A DNA stretch of 64,000 nt from AP-15 sp963795485. GTDB lineage: Bacteria; Pseudomonadota; Alphaproteobacteria; ATCC43930; CGMCC-115725. Location of the stretch: positions 496,001 through 560,000 of the forward strand of contig CAWCIL010000006.1 of assembly GCA_963795485.1 (NCBI GenBank). Direction: 5' to 3'. This document shows, in pieces, positions 53,329-62,217 of the stretch. Each line of letters starts with the position of its first letter. Positions within the stretch are counted from its first letter, which is position 1. The notes beneath the pieces were generated by a model that was given only the letters and a program-made list of their open reading frames with translations, had not been told where the DNA came from and ran no database searches. The position numbers and the translations under genes were made by a program.

Positions 53329-53769
53329 TCAACGAGCGTCGAGGAAGCGGCGGGCGATCGTTGTCCACCATTCAGAAACAATAGTCACAAAAAAAGGCAG
53401 GATACGTTCGTCCTTCGACGGAGCGTTTTGTTGGTCTAGTGGGTCGTGTTCATGCAAAAACAGGGAGGGGGCGTAGTGGGCAGCATAGAGAGCACCGCGA
53501 AAGCCCAAACCTGCAAGACCGACTAAAAACAACGCGAGACCGCCAGAAAAGAGATACTCCGACTTGGCAAGATCGACTGTGGCCAGCCCGTAGCGTGATA
53601 AGTCGATATTAACGATGATCACACCCACGGTATATACGCTGGCGGTGAAGATCCCCAGAAAGCGGACGGCTTCGCCAGCAATTGCTGAAAGAGAGGGTGA
53701 CGAGGCGCTCTGCGCGGTGTCGCCTTCCGCCGGGAGGTCGCGCTGCGCATTCGACCCCGGAGTCATCAT
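53329..53769 (-). CDS. Membrane protein of unknown function (N-terminal half of a possibly split gene)
   Basis: A 146-residue protein. A polar N-terminus is followed by hydrophobic segments around AVRFLGIFTASVYTVGVIIV and YLFSGGLALFLVGLAGLGF. SRYGLATVDLAKSEYLFSGG between them resembles the N-terminal region of larger membrane proteins of unknown function. TGA 53329-53331 is in frame with the downstream gene. Composition is A+T-richer than the surroundings. Function unknown. Confidence 0.6.
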   Translation of the reverse strand: MMTPGSNAQRDLPAEGDTAQSASSPSLSAIAGEAVRFLGIFTASVYTVGVIIVNIDLSRYGLATVDLAKSEYLFSGGLALFLVGLAGLGFRGALYAAHYAPSLFLHEHDPLDQQNAPSKDERILPFFVTIVSEWWTTIARRFLDAR

Positions 53770-53821
53770 ATTCGCCCGTTCGCCTTGCTGCGGTCACAGG
53801 CCAGAATGTCGGCGGACGGGT

Positions 53822-54376
53822 TTATTCCCCGGGCTCGCGGTCTTCGCTCGAGACGGCGGCGAGAAAGCTCGGCAGATCGCGCCAGCCATAGGCGAGCGCC
53901 TCGATCCGGCTGCCGCCGATGGCAATCGTCTTGCGGCTCACCTGATGGCCGCCGAGCCGTTCGTAAAAGAAGCGACTCGGATTGTCGCGCAGCACCCAGA
54001 CGATCGCCGCGTCGAGGCCGGAGGCGGCAAGGCGGCGGAACAGCGCGATCAACAGTCGCCGGCCGAGCCCCTCGTTCTGCCGGTCGGGCATCACGTAGAG
54101 CGTGAACACCTCGCCGGGGAAGTGGCGTTCGCTGCGGCTGGGCCCGCAGCTGCCGAAACCCAAGACCGTGCTCGCCCCGTCGACCGCGACTCGGACGTCG
54201 CGGGGCTCGCGCAGGATCACCATTCGCCAGCCGATCTCGCGCCGGCGCGCCGACAGCCCGACCAGATAAGATGTGGACAGCACGCCGGCATAGGTCGCGC
54301 GCCAGGTCTCGACATCGAGCCGGGCGATGCCGCGCGCGTCTCCCGGCCGCGCCGGGCGGATCGTGATCTCGTCCAT
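53822..54376 (-). CDS. GNAT family N-acetyltransferase
   Basis: A 184-residue acetyltransferase. IRPARPGDARGIARLDVETW begins the fold. VFTLYVMPDRQNEGLGRRLL contains the acetyl-CoA pyrophosphate-binding Q/R-x2-G-x-G/A pattern (QNEGLGRR). AAIVWVLRDNPSRFFYERLG and GGHQVSRKTIAIGG complete the family. It acetylates a small molecule or protein; the acceptor is unknown. ATG 54376 is the natural start; the longer open frame upstream is antisense to the DinB gene. Divergent from DinB. Confidence 0.9.
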   Translation of the reverse strand: MDEITIRPARPGDARGIARLDVETWRATYAGVLSTSYLVGLSARRREIGWRMVILREPRDVRVAVDGASTVLGFGSCGPSRSERHFPGEVFTLYVMPDRQNEGLGRRLLIALFRRLAASGLDAAIVWVLRDNPSRFFYERLGGHQVSRKTIAIGGSRIEALAYGWRDLPSFLAAVSSEDREPGE

Positions 54377-54481
54377 CGGGCGCATTGTGCCCGGTTTCGC
54401 CGGCCAGCGGGAGAGGTCGTGCGCCGTGCCGTGCAAGATGCTAGGATTGGCAAGGTTGCGGTTGCGGCGGAAGCATTTTCG

Positions 54482-54994
54482 ATGTTCAGCGAGTATTTCG
54501 CGACCCTCGCGCGCTACAACGCCTGGGCCAACCGACGGCTCTATGAGGCTTGCGAAAGGTTGAGCGAGCAGGAATATCTGCGCGAGCGGCTTTCGCCCCT
54601 GGTCTCGCTTCACGCGATCTTGAACCGCGTGCTCGTCATTGACCGGATCTGGATCGCGCGGATCGAAGGTCGCACCGTGCCGGGCCTCCGCCCCGATCAG
54701 ATCCTCTATGCCGATCTGATCGGGCTGAAGGTGGCTCGCGCGGCGGAGGACGCGCATCTGTCCAATCTCGTTGCCGGCATATCCGAGACCACGCTGGATC
54801 AGCCGCTGATCTACCGCAACGCGCGCGGCGACCGGTGCGGCGCGCCGCTGCGCCTGGTGCTGGGCCACCTCTTCAATCACGAGGCGGAGCATCGCGGGGC
54901 GGCCCAGGCTTTGCTGCGGCAAACCGATGTGGCGCCGCCGTCCCTCGATCTGATCTGCTTTGTCCAGGAACAAGCCGCCGCACCCGCCTGTTAG
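54482..54994 (+). CDS. DinB family protein
   Basis: A 170-residue four-helix-bundle protein of the DinB/YfiT type. FATLARYNAWANRRLYEACE is the first helix with the typical N-A-W-A-N. SLHAILNRVLVIDRIWIARI carries the first metal-ligand His and LGHLFNHEAEHRGAAQALLR the H-x3-H pair. These bind a divalent metal; members act as thiol-dependent hydrolases or transferases, mostly uncharacterised. Divergent from the GNAT gene with ~105 bp between them. Confidence 0.9.
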   Translation: MFSEYFATLARYNAWANRRLYEACERLSEQEYLRERLSPLVSLHAILNRVLVIDRIWIARIEGRTVPGLRPDQILYADLIGLKVARAAEDAHLSNLVAGISETTLDQPLIYRNARGDRCGAPLRLVLGHLFNHEAEHRGAAQALLRQTDVAPPSLDLICFVQEQAAAPAC

Positions 54995-55033
54995 GCCGTG
55001 GCCTTCGTCGATCGGCGGCGCTAGAGTGTGGTC

Positions 55034-55598
55034 ATGACGATCTCCGGTCGCACCCGTCTTGGTCTGCTAGCGGCTCTGGTTTTGCTGGCGGCGCCGCCGG
55101 GTCGCGCGGAGACCGTGAAAAAGCACGGCGAAGCACCCCGCCGCGACCGCTCCGGCGCAGCGGATCGGCGGTGTCGGCGCCTGGAACGCCTACCTTTACA
55201 AGGCGAAATCGGGGCGCGTGTGCTATCTTGCCGGCGCCCCGCAAAAAAGCGCGCCGGCAAAGCTCAGGCGCAAGGCGCCCTCGCTGACGGTGACCCATCG
55301 TCCGGATGAGAACGTTTTCAACGTGGTGAACTTCTTCGAGGGCTATCCGCTGAAGCCGGGCAGCGACGCGTCGCTCGATATCGACGGGACGAATTTCGAT
55401 CTGTTCACCAAGGATGATGGCGCTTGGTCGCGTACTTCTGACACCGATCAGGCGATCGTCGAGGCGATGGCCAAAGGCAGGACGGCGGTTATCAAAGGCA
55501 TGTCCGAGAAGGGGGCAGCGACAACCGACACCTATTCTCTCGCCGGTTTTACCGCGACCCTGGACCTGATCGACAAGGCGTGTGGCGTTAAGCGCTGA
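55034..55598 (+). CDS. Invasion-associated locus B (IalB)-like secreted protein, one frameshift
   Basis: A signal peptide (RTRLGLLAALVLLAAPPGRA) starts in one frame. From ~55127 the protein continues one base over as AKHPAATAPAQRIGGVGAWN, AYLYKAKSGRVCYLAGAPQK, VTHRPDENVFNVVNFFEGYP and TATLDLIDKACGVKR. With the frames joined it is ~187 residues, the size of IalB-domain proteins, which are periplasmic and of debated function. The pair VCYLAG...KACGVK suggests a disulfide. Upstream of rlmN, the usual order in alphaproteobacteria. One extra G lies near 55127. Confidence 0.87.
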
Positions 55599-55642
55599 CC
55601 GCCGGGCATGGCGCTGCGGTCGGGCGACGGCCATATCTGCAG

Positions 55643-56764
55643 ATGATGTCCAGCAACACTCCGGTCAGCGATCGGCGCCACAACCTCGTCGGGATCGGCC
55701 GCGCCGAGCTCGCCGCTCAGATGGAAGCGATCGGCGCCGAGCCGTTTCGCGCGCGCCAGCTGTGGCACTGGATCTATCACCGCGGCGCCGCCGACTTTGC
55801 CGGGATGACTTCGCTGTCGAGGGCGTTTCGCGACCGCCTCGCCGAGGCCTACGAGCTGCGCCGGCCGGCAGTGACACGCAGCCTCGCCTCGGTCAACGGC
55901 ACCCGCAAATGGCTGCTGCGGTTTGCCGATGGGCATGAGGTCGAGACCGTCCACATCCCCGAAGAAGATCGCGGCACCCTGTGCGTCTCCTCGCAGGTCG
56001 GCTGCACCCTCAACTGCACCTTCTGCCACACCGGAACGCAGCTTCTGGTGCGAAACCTCGGGCCGGCCGAGATCATCGGGCAGGTCATGGTGGCGCGCGA
56101 TGCGCTCGGCGAATGGCCATCGCCGCAGCACGACCGGCAGGTGACCAATCTCGTGCTGATGGGAATGGGCGAGCCACTCTACAATTTCGACAATGTCGGG
56201 GCGGCGATGAAGGTCGTCATGGACCCCGAGGGTCTGTCGATCTCCCGTCGCAAGATCACGCTCTCCACTGCCGGGGTGGTGCCGATGATCCGCCGCTGCG
56301 GCGCCGAGCTCGCGGTCAATCTCGCGATCTCGCTGCATGCGGTGCGCGACGACATCCGCGACCGTCTCGTGCCGCTCAACCGCAAATACCCGATCGCCGA
56401 GCTGCTCGACGCCTGCCGCACCTATCCGGGCAGCAGCAACGCGCGCCGCATCACCTTTGAGTATGTCATGCTGAAAGGGATCAACGACAGCCCGGCCGAA
56501 GCACGCGAGCTGGTACGGCTCCTGGCCGGGATCCCGGCCAAAGTCAACCTGATCCCGTTCAACCCGTGGCCCGGCGCCCCTTACGAATGCTCGACCGAGA
56601 CGGCGATCGCGGCATTTTCCGACATCGTCTTCGCCGCCGGCTATTCGGCGCCGGTGCGCACCCCGCGCGGCCGCGACATTCTCGCCGCCTGCGGCCAGCT
56701 CAAATCGGCCAGCATCAAGTTGCGCCGCAGCGAGCGCGAGCGCGCCGGCGCGCTGCCCGCCTGA
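55643..56764 (+). CDS. rlmN: 23S rRNA/tRNA (adenine-C2) methyltransferase RlmN
   Basis: A 373-residue radical-SAM methyltransferase that makes m2A2503 in 23S rRNA and m2A37 in some tRNAs. SSQVGCTLNCTFCHTGTQLL contains the C-x3-C-x2-C cluster motif. LWHWIYHRGAADFAGMTSLS is the N-terminal RNA-binding part. LMGMGEPLYNFDNV, STAGVVPMIRRCG and PRGRDILAACGQLKS (second catalytic Cys) are all present. ATG 55643 is preceded by another good frame but this is the conserved N-terminus. It lies upstream of an alpha/beta-hydrolase and argG. Confidence 0.96.
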   Translation: MMSSNTPVSDRRHNLVGIGRAELAAQMEAIGAEPFRARQLWHWIYHRGAADFAGMTSLSRAFRDRLAEAYELRRPAVTRSLASVNGTRKWLLRFADGHEVETVHIPEEDRGTLCVSSQVGCTLNCTFCHTGTQLLVRNLGPAEIIGQVMVARDALGEWPSPQHDRQVTNLVLMGMGEPLYNFDNVGAAMKVVMDPEGLSISRRKITLSTAGVVPMIRRCGAELAVNLAISLHAVRDDIRDRLVPLNRKYPIAELLDACRTYPGSSNARRITFEYVMLKGINDSPAEARELVRLLAGIPAKVNLIPFNPWPGAPYECSTETAIAAFSDIVFAAGYSAPVRTPRGRDILAACGQLKSASIKLRRSERERAGALPA

Positions 56765-56785
56765 GAGCCCCCACGGCCCGCCCGC

Positions 56786-57628
56786 GTGCTTTACCCGCTG
56801 TTCGGATGTGCGCTGGCCGCTTATGGCGGTGTCCTCAGCGGCCTCTACCTGTTCCAGCGGCGGCTGCTCTATCGCCCGCGCAGAACCCGGCCGGAGCTCG
56901 CCGATCTGACGCTGCTCGGGGTGCGCGAGGTAACGCTGACGACGACGGACGGGCTTTCGCTGCTGTCCTGGTACCGGCCGCCCGACGCCGGCCGGCCGGT
57001 GATCGTCTATTTTCACGGCAACGGCGGACACATCGGCTATCGCGCCGAGCGGGCGCGCCGATTTGCCCGCGAGGGCTACGGGGTGCTGTTGGCGGAATAT
57101 CGCGGCTACGCCGGCAATCCCGGCATGCCCTGCGAGACGGGGTTGTACCTCGACGCCGAGGCGGCGCTCGATTTTCTCGGCTGCGAGGCGATCGCGCCGA
57201 GCCGGCTCGTGCTGTGGGGCGAGTCGCTGGGCTCGGGTGTCGCGGTCTGCCTCGCTGCGCGGCGCGAGATCGCCGGCGTCATTCTCGAAGCGCCGTTCAC
57301 CAGCGTCAGCGCGGCGGCGCAGCGGCAATATCCGTTCGTGCCGGCGGCCTTGCTGGTGCACGACCGCTTCGACTCGCTGTCGCGGATCGGCCGGATCAAG
57401 GCGCCGCTCCTGGTGCTGCATGGCGTGCGCGATCGGATCGTGCCGGTCCGCATGGGCCGCGCGCTTCTCGATGCCGCACCGCAGCCGAAAGAGGGCTGGT
57501 TCGCCCCGAGGGCCGGTCACGAGAACCTCGCCCAATTCGGCGCGCTCGACGCCGCGATCGACTTTATCGAGCGCCGGCTCGGCCGCGCCGCGCCGGAAGC
57601 CATTGCCGCAGGCGCGAATTTCGATTAG
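56786..57628 (+). CDS. Alpha/beta hydrolase (BEM46/YfhR-like), membrane-anchored
   Basis: A 280-residue hydrolase. Residues 1-25 (YPLFGCALAAYGGVLSGLYL) form a signal anchor. VIVYFHGNGGHIGYRAERAR is the oxyanion region, LVLWGESLGSGVAVCLAARR the G-x-S-x-G nucleophile and LLVLHGVRDRIVPVRMGRAL carries the Asp. APRAGHENLAQFG has the catalytic His. This arrangement matches the BEM46/YfhR group, of unclear substrate. GTG 56786 follows rlmN by 21 bp. argG follows 34 bp after the stop. Confidence 0.9.
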   Translation: MLYPLFGCALAAYGGVLSGLYLFQRRLLYRPRRTRPELADLTLLGVREVTLTTTDGLSLLSWYRPPDAGRPVIVYFHGNGGHIGYRAERARRFAREGYGVLLAEYRGYAGNPGMPCETGLYLDAEAALDFLGCEAIAPSRLVLWGESLGSGVAVCLAARREIAGVILEAPFTSVSAAAQRQYPFVPAALLVHDRFDSLSRIGRIKAPLLVLHGVRDRIVPVRMGRALLDAAPQPKEGWFAPRAGHENLAQFGALDAAIDFIERRLGRAAPEAIAAGANFD

Positions 57629-57662
57629 TGCGGCGCAGTCGGCGGAGCGAGGGGTGAGAGCG

Positions 57663-58871
<1,209 letters not shown>

Positions 58872-58934
58872 CGCCCCTCGCCTGCGGCGCTGCCGAGGAC
58901 CAAGCGACGACGGCGACGAGATGCCGCAACTTTT

Positions 58935-58969
58935 CCCTCCCCCGCCCGCGGGGGAGGGTTAGGGTGGGG
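58935..58969. repeat. Left inverted repeat of DUF559 unit (hairpin + 23-nt arm)
   Basis: ccctcccccg (58935-58944) pairs with cgggggaggg (58949-58958). The segment 58947-58969 is an exact inverted copy of 59317-59339. It lies between argG and the DUF559 gene and may also serve as the argG terminator. Confidence 0.93.
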
Positions 58970-58973
58970 TGTG

Positions 58974-59327
58974 ATGCGCGGCGGCCCGTCGATAATTAGG
59001 CACAGTCGGCAGCTCCGCTGCAACATGACGAAGGCGGAACGGGCATTGTGGAGTGGCTTGCGCCACGATCAGCTGGGCTGCCGGTTCCGGCGCCAGCACC
59101 CGGTTCCGCCCTATATCGTGGATTTCGCCTGCGTCGAGGCAAAGCTCATTGTCGAGGTGGACGGCGGGCAACACACCGACAGCCATGATCAGGTGCGGGA
59201 TGAAAATCTCAAGCTGCAAGGATGGCGCGTCATCCGGTTCTGGAATAATGAGGTTCTGGAAAATCGCGACGGCGTGCTTCAGGTGATCGCCGCTGCGCTC
59301 GCCGCGTCAAGCAAGCCCCCACCCTAA
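58974..59327 (+). CDS. DUF559 domain protein, Vsr-like PD-(D/E)xK endonuclease
   Basis: A ~117-residue single-domain protein. LRCNMTKAERALWSGLRHDQ and GCRFRRQHPVPPYIVDFACV begin the DUF559 domain. VEAKLIVEVDGGQHTDSHDQ has the E-x-D pattern of the restriction-endonuclease-like fold, and LQGWRVIRFWNNEVLENRDG is the end block, similar to Vsr and type III methylase-associated nucleases. It probably binds and nicks DNA. The gene is boxed by perfect 23-nt inverted repeats; the right repeat starts 11 bp before its stop. No methyltransferase is adjacent. ATG 58974 is used, GTG 58971 is possible. Confidence 0.88.
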   Translation: MRGGPSIIRHSRQLRCNMTKAERALWSGLRHDQLGCRFRRQHPVPPYIVDFACVEAKLIVEVDGGQHTDSHDQVRDENLKLQGWRVIRFWNNEVLENRDGVLQVIAAALAASSKPPP

Positions 59328-59351
59328 CCCTCCCCCGCGTGCAGGGGAGGG
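59317..59351. repeat. Right inverted repeat of DUF559 unit
   Basis: Begins inside the last codons of the DUF559 gene. 59317-59339 is an exact inverted copy of 58947-58969, and ccctcccc (59328-59335) pairs with ggggaggg (59344-59351) around an 8-nt loop. Confidence 0.93.
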
Positions 59352-59504
59352 GACATCCCTCAGCGCGCGCTACCTCGTCGATCGCGCGACGCTGACGGGG
59401 CAGGTACCGAATACTGTTCTCACTCGCCTCAAAAACGTCCAAAACGGATAAAAATAAAGGCAGGCACCAACGAACCGGCGGTAAATCAGGTTTATTAGCT
59501 TGCG

Positions 59505-60313
59505 TCACCGCGCCTTACGCTGCGCGTCGAGCCAGCCGAGCATGATGCGGTTGAAGGGGGCGGGGGCTTCGACGTTGGGGAAATGGCGCATGCCGGCGAT
59601 CTCCTCGTAGCGGGCGCCGGGGACGAGGCCGGCGAGGCGGCGGTTTTCGCCGGCCGGGGTGCCGGCGTCGTGCTCGCCGCAGACCACCAGCACCGGCAGC
59701 CGCAAGCGACGGCAGCCGGGCCACGAAATCGAAATCGAGGATCGCCGCCGAGCAGCCGAGATAGCCGGCGGGCGTGGTGCCGACGCACGGTGTCGCGCAA
59801 TTGCTTCCAGCGGCCGGGGTTCTTGGCCTGGAAGGCCGGGCTCAGATAGCGGTCCATGCTGGCCTCGGCGATCGGCGCCAGCGAGTTGGCTTCGCGCACC
59901 GCCTTGATGCGCGGGCCCCAGATCTCGGCGGCGCCGGGCGGGCTCGCCGGCAGGGTGTCGCACCACATCGCCGAGATCAGCCTGTCGCCGTGCTCGAGGG
60001 CGAAGGCCTGGCCGATCATGCCGCCGATCGACAGCCCGATATAATGCACCCGCGCCAAGCCGAGCGCGTCGAGCACCGCGACAACGTCTCCGGCGAGCTG
60101 CTGCATCGTATAGTCGCCGGCGACCGGATCGCTGCCGCCATGCCCGCGCATGTCGAGCCGCAGCACGCGGAACCCGGCCTCAAGCAAGGCCGGCACCTGC
60201 TCGGCCCAGCTGCCGCCGTCGGAAGCGAGCGAGTGCGTGATACAGACGACCGCGCCGTCCTCGGGGCCGGCCAGATCGTAATAGAGACGGCGAGTGGCGA
60301 GCGGCAGCAGCAT
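59505..60313 (-). pseudogene. Alpha/beta hydrolase (enol-lactonase-like), two frameshifts
   Basis: The N-terminal part LLPLATRRLYYDLAGPEDGA, VVCITHSLASDGGSWAEQVP, LRLDMRGHGGSDPVAGDYTM and YIGLSIGGMIGQAFALEHGD (nucleophile G-L-S-I-G) is intact. After WKQLRDTV (~59790) the frame moves by one to GTTPAGYLGCSAAILDFDF. It moves again near 59717 to RLRLPVLVVCGEHDAGTPAG and IAGMRHFPNVEAPAPFNRIM, which carry the catalytic Asp and His. Joined, it is ~269 residues and matches 3-oxoadipate enol-lactonase-like hydrolases. ATG 60313 follows gagaggaattgcc. The two breaks inactivate it as written. No beta-ketoadipate pathway genes are near. Confidence 0.85.
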
Positions 60314-60374
60314 GGCAATTCCTCTCTTTCCAATCGAGCGCGGTCCAAGGCGCCCCACTCTACCCGTGTGCAGC

Positions 60375-61070
60375 CTATGGGACCACCACCGGCACCCCAG
60401 CGAAGATCGGATGGGCGAAATAAAGGACGGCGTAGAGCAGCAACGCGGCGAGCGGGCGCAATAGCCCGATGTCGCGCCAGCGCAGCCGGGTCCGGCGGGC
60501 GGCAAGCGCCGCAAAGGGCAGGTTAGAGGTTACGTTCGCTAGACGCTGCCAGTGGCTGCCGAGGGCAAGCCGCTTCTTGCGGTCGATCAGCACGGTGCCG
60601 CCGAATGCCAGCGCCGCGATCGAGCCGAAAAACCACAGCGAGGCGAGGTCGCCGTTGGCGATCAGGTGGCTCGATGCCCACAGCCCGACCGCCCACATCA
60701 CCGGATGCCGGGTCACCCGCAGAATCCCCGGCGCCGGGTCGTCGGCCCGCACCGACCGCTCCATGCCGACCGCGGTCGGGTTGGGGGTGGTGTAGCCGGC
60801 GACCAAAAGGATCGTCGCCAACGGCATGACCGCCACCGGGACCAGTGCGGTCCATTCCCGCGCCGGCCACAGCCGGATCGTCGGCGCGTGCGAATAGGCC
60901 ACCACGAACCAGGCGAAGGTCGCCAGCGCGGTCAGCGAGTAGACCAGCAGAAAGCCCTGCTCGCCGAGCTGGTCGCGGAGGGAGCCACGCAGTCGCGTGC
61001 TGGAAAGGAGGGTATGCGACCCGCAAAAGGAGACGCCGGCGATGGCCAGCGACAGCAGCGCATGGGCCAT
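60375..61070 (-). CDS. NnrU family membrane protein
   Basis: A 231-residue integral membrane protein with 5-7 hydrophobic segments. RVTRHPVMWAVGLWASSHLI is the NnrU hallmark (HPxxWG/A-type motif), and FGGTVLIDRKKRLALG follows. NnrU was first linked to nitric-oxide response in Rhodobacter but members are widely distributed and probably have an isoprenylcysteine-methyltransferase-like fold. No denitrification genes are near. It follows the YggT/YggU pair on the same strand by 15 bp. Confidence 0.88.
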   Translation of the reverse strand: MAHALLSLAIAGVSFCGSHTLLSSTRLRGSLRDQLGEQGFLLVYSLTALATFAWFVVAYSHAPTIRLWPAREWTALVPVAVMPLATILLVAGYTTPNPTAVGMERSVRADDPAPGILRVTRHPVMWAVGLWASSHLIANGDLASLWFFGSIAALAFGGTVLIDRKKRLALGSHWQRLANVTSNLPFAALAARRTRLRWRDIGLLRPLAALLLYAVLYFAHPIFAGVPVVVP

Positions 61071-61085
61071 GCCCCGCCCGCCGTC

Positions 61086-61421
61086 TCACCGACCGGGGAG
61101 AGCCGCGATCAGGGCGCCGAGCCGGTCGCGAAGCGGCCCCGGGCCGCCGGCGACGCGCACCGTCTTGTGCCGGCTGGTGGCCCCCGCGAGGGCGAGGATC
61201 GCAAGATCGCAGCGGTACAGCCGCCAGGCTCGCGCCAACCGCGGCATCAGCGCCTCGTTGCCGTGCCCGTTCGCTGCCGGCGCGGTGACGCAGGCCTCGA
61301 CCACCTGCCGGTCTTCGGCGGCGGCAGCGGCGGCGAGCAGGCGGTCGGCCTCGGCCAGAGGCGTCAGGCGGCTCGCCACGCACAGGCCGTCGCGGGCACA
61401 GGTCAGCGGACCTTCAGCCAA
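61086..61421 (-). CDS. DUF167 (YggU) family protein
   Basis: A 111-residue protein. The second half carries AATA-like blocks of the family (PAANGHGNEALMPRLARAWR, LAILALAGATSRHKTVRVAG), matching YggU, a small conserved protein of unknown function usually encoded beside YggT. ATG 61421 overlaps the YggT stop by 19 bp, confirming coupling. Confidence 0.88.
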   Translation of the reverse strand: MAEGPLTCARDGLCVASRLTPLAEADRLLAAAAAAEDRQVVEACVTAPAANGHGNEALMPRLARAWRLYRCDLAILALAGATSRHKTVRVAGGPGPLRDRLGALIAALPGR

Positions 61422-61693
61422 GATATTCGAACATCAGATTGTCGAACGAAATAGAGCAGCAGGATCAAAATGACCGGCGAGATGTCGATGCCCCCGAGAT
61501 CGGGGATGATGCGGCGAATCGGCCGCAGCAGCGGTTCGGTGATCCGCCACAGAAAATCCCCGACCATGGCGACGACGCGATTGTGCCGGTTGACGATGCC
61601 GAAGGCGACCAGCCAGCTCAGCACCGCCTGGATGATCAACAGCCAGATAAAGATCGTGATCACCGTGTGAACGAGGTTCAGCAGCGCGTACAT
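61403..61693 (-). CDS. YggT family membrane protein
   Basis: A ~96-residue protein with two membrane helices: LLNLVHTVITIFIWLLIIQA and ISPVILILLLYFVRQ. Between them VNRHNRVVAMVGDFLWRITE and PLLRPIRRIIPDLGGIDISP are the YggT core (P-L-L-x-P-I-R-R). Family members are implicated in osmotic or K+ homeostasis. ATG 61693 is chosen because it gives MYALLNLVH directly before the first helix; the frame is open to 61756. Overlaps the DUF167 gene. Confidence 0.9.
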   Translation of the reverse strand: MYALLNLVHTVITIFIWLLIIQAVLSWLVAFGIVNRHNRVVAMVGDFLWRITEPLLRPIRRIIPDLGGIDISPVILILLLYFVRQSDVRISWLKVR

Positions 61694-61848
61694 CCAGGCG
61701 AAACCTCGGGCGGTGACGGCGCCCGCGACCGTAGTCTCCACGGCGGGGGTCCGCAAGCGGAGCGGCGCTCGCTCGCGGGCCCGCCTTGACAGCGGAAAAC
61801 CCGCTCAGCATAGTCCGCGCACCGGTGACAGATCCGAAATCGCGCGAT

Positions 61849-61924
<76 letters not shown>

Positions 61925-62217
61925 CGATCGCAAGGGTTGCAGTAACAATTTACGGATCGTGAGCGAGCGGCTGTCTTAGGATGAGGGACTTTCCGATTTA
62001 TAAGGGTTGCTGCATCCCTCGTTTCCCAATTTCTTCACACGCTCGCTAGCCGGAACCTATCCCAGCCCGTGGGCACCGGCCTTTGCCGGCGTGGTGGAAA
62101 ACTGGGTGTTATCCGTCTCAAGTCATCCACTAGGCTCCGGGGTGGCCCGCGGCCTGCGATGGCCGGAAAGCTTTCTGGTCAACGCCGGTCTGGTGCTTCG
62201 GGCAGCTTCGGTCGAGG
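61925..62217. repeat. Intergenic with dispersed repeat copy
   Basis: About 290 bp with no credible gene. tgggcaccggcctttgccgg (62071-62090) and the next five bases match 63955-63979 at 23 of 25 positions, so one member of a dispersed family lies here. No clear direct repeat of the tRNA 3' end is seen, so I do not call an attachment site. Confidence 0.6.

Noticed and set aside
53329..53331. Selenocysteine reading of the TGA between the two membrane ORFs
   Set aside because: No SECIS-like hairpin directly after the TGA is visible and the protein is not of a redox family.
55532..57535. 667-codon minus-strand open frame opposite rlmN and the hydrolase
   Set aside because: It is a shadow of two plus-strand genes with verified motifs; composition is unnatural.
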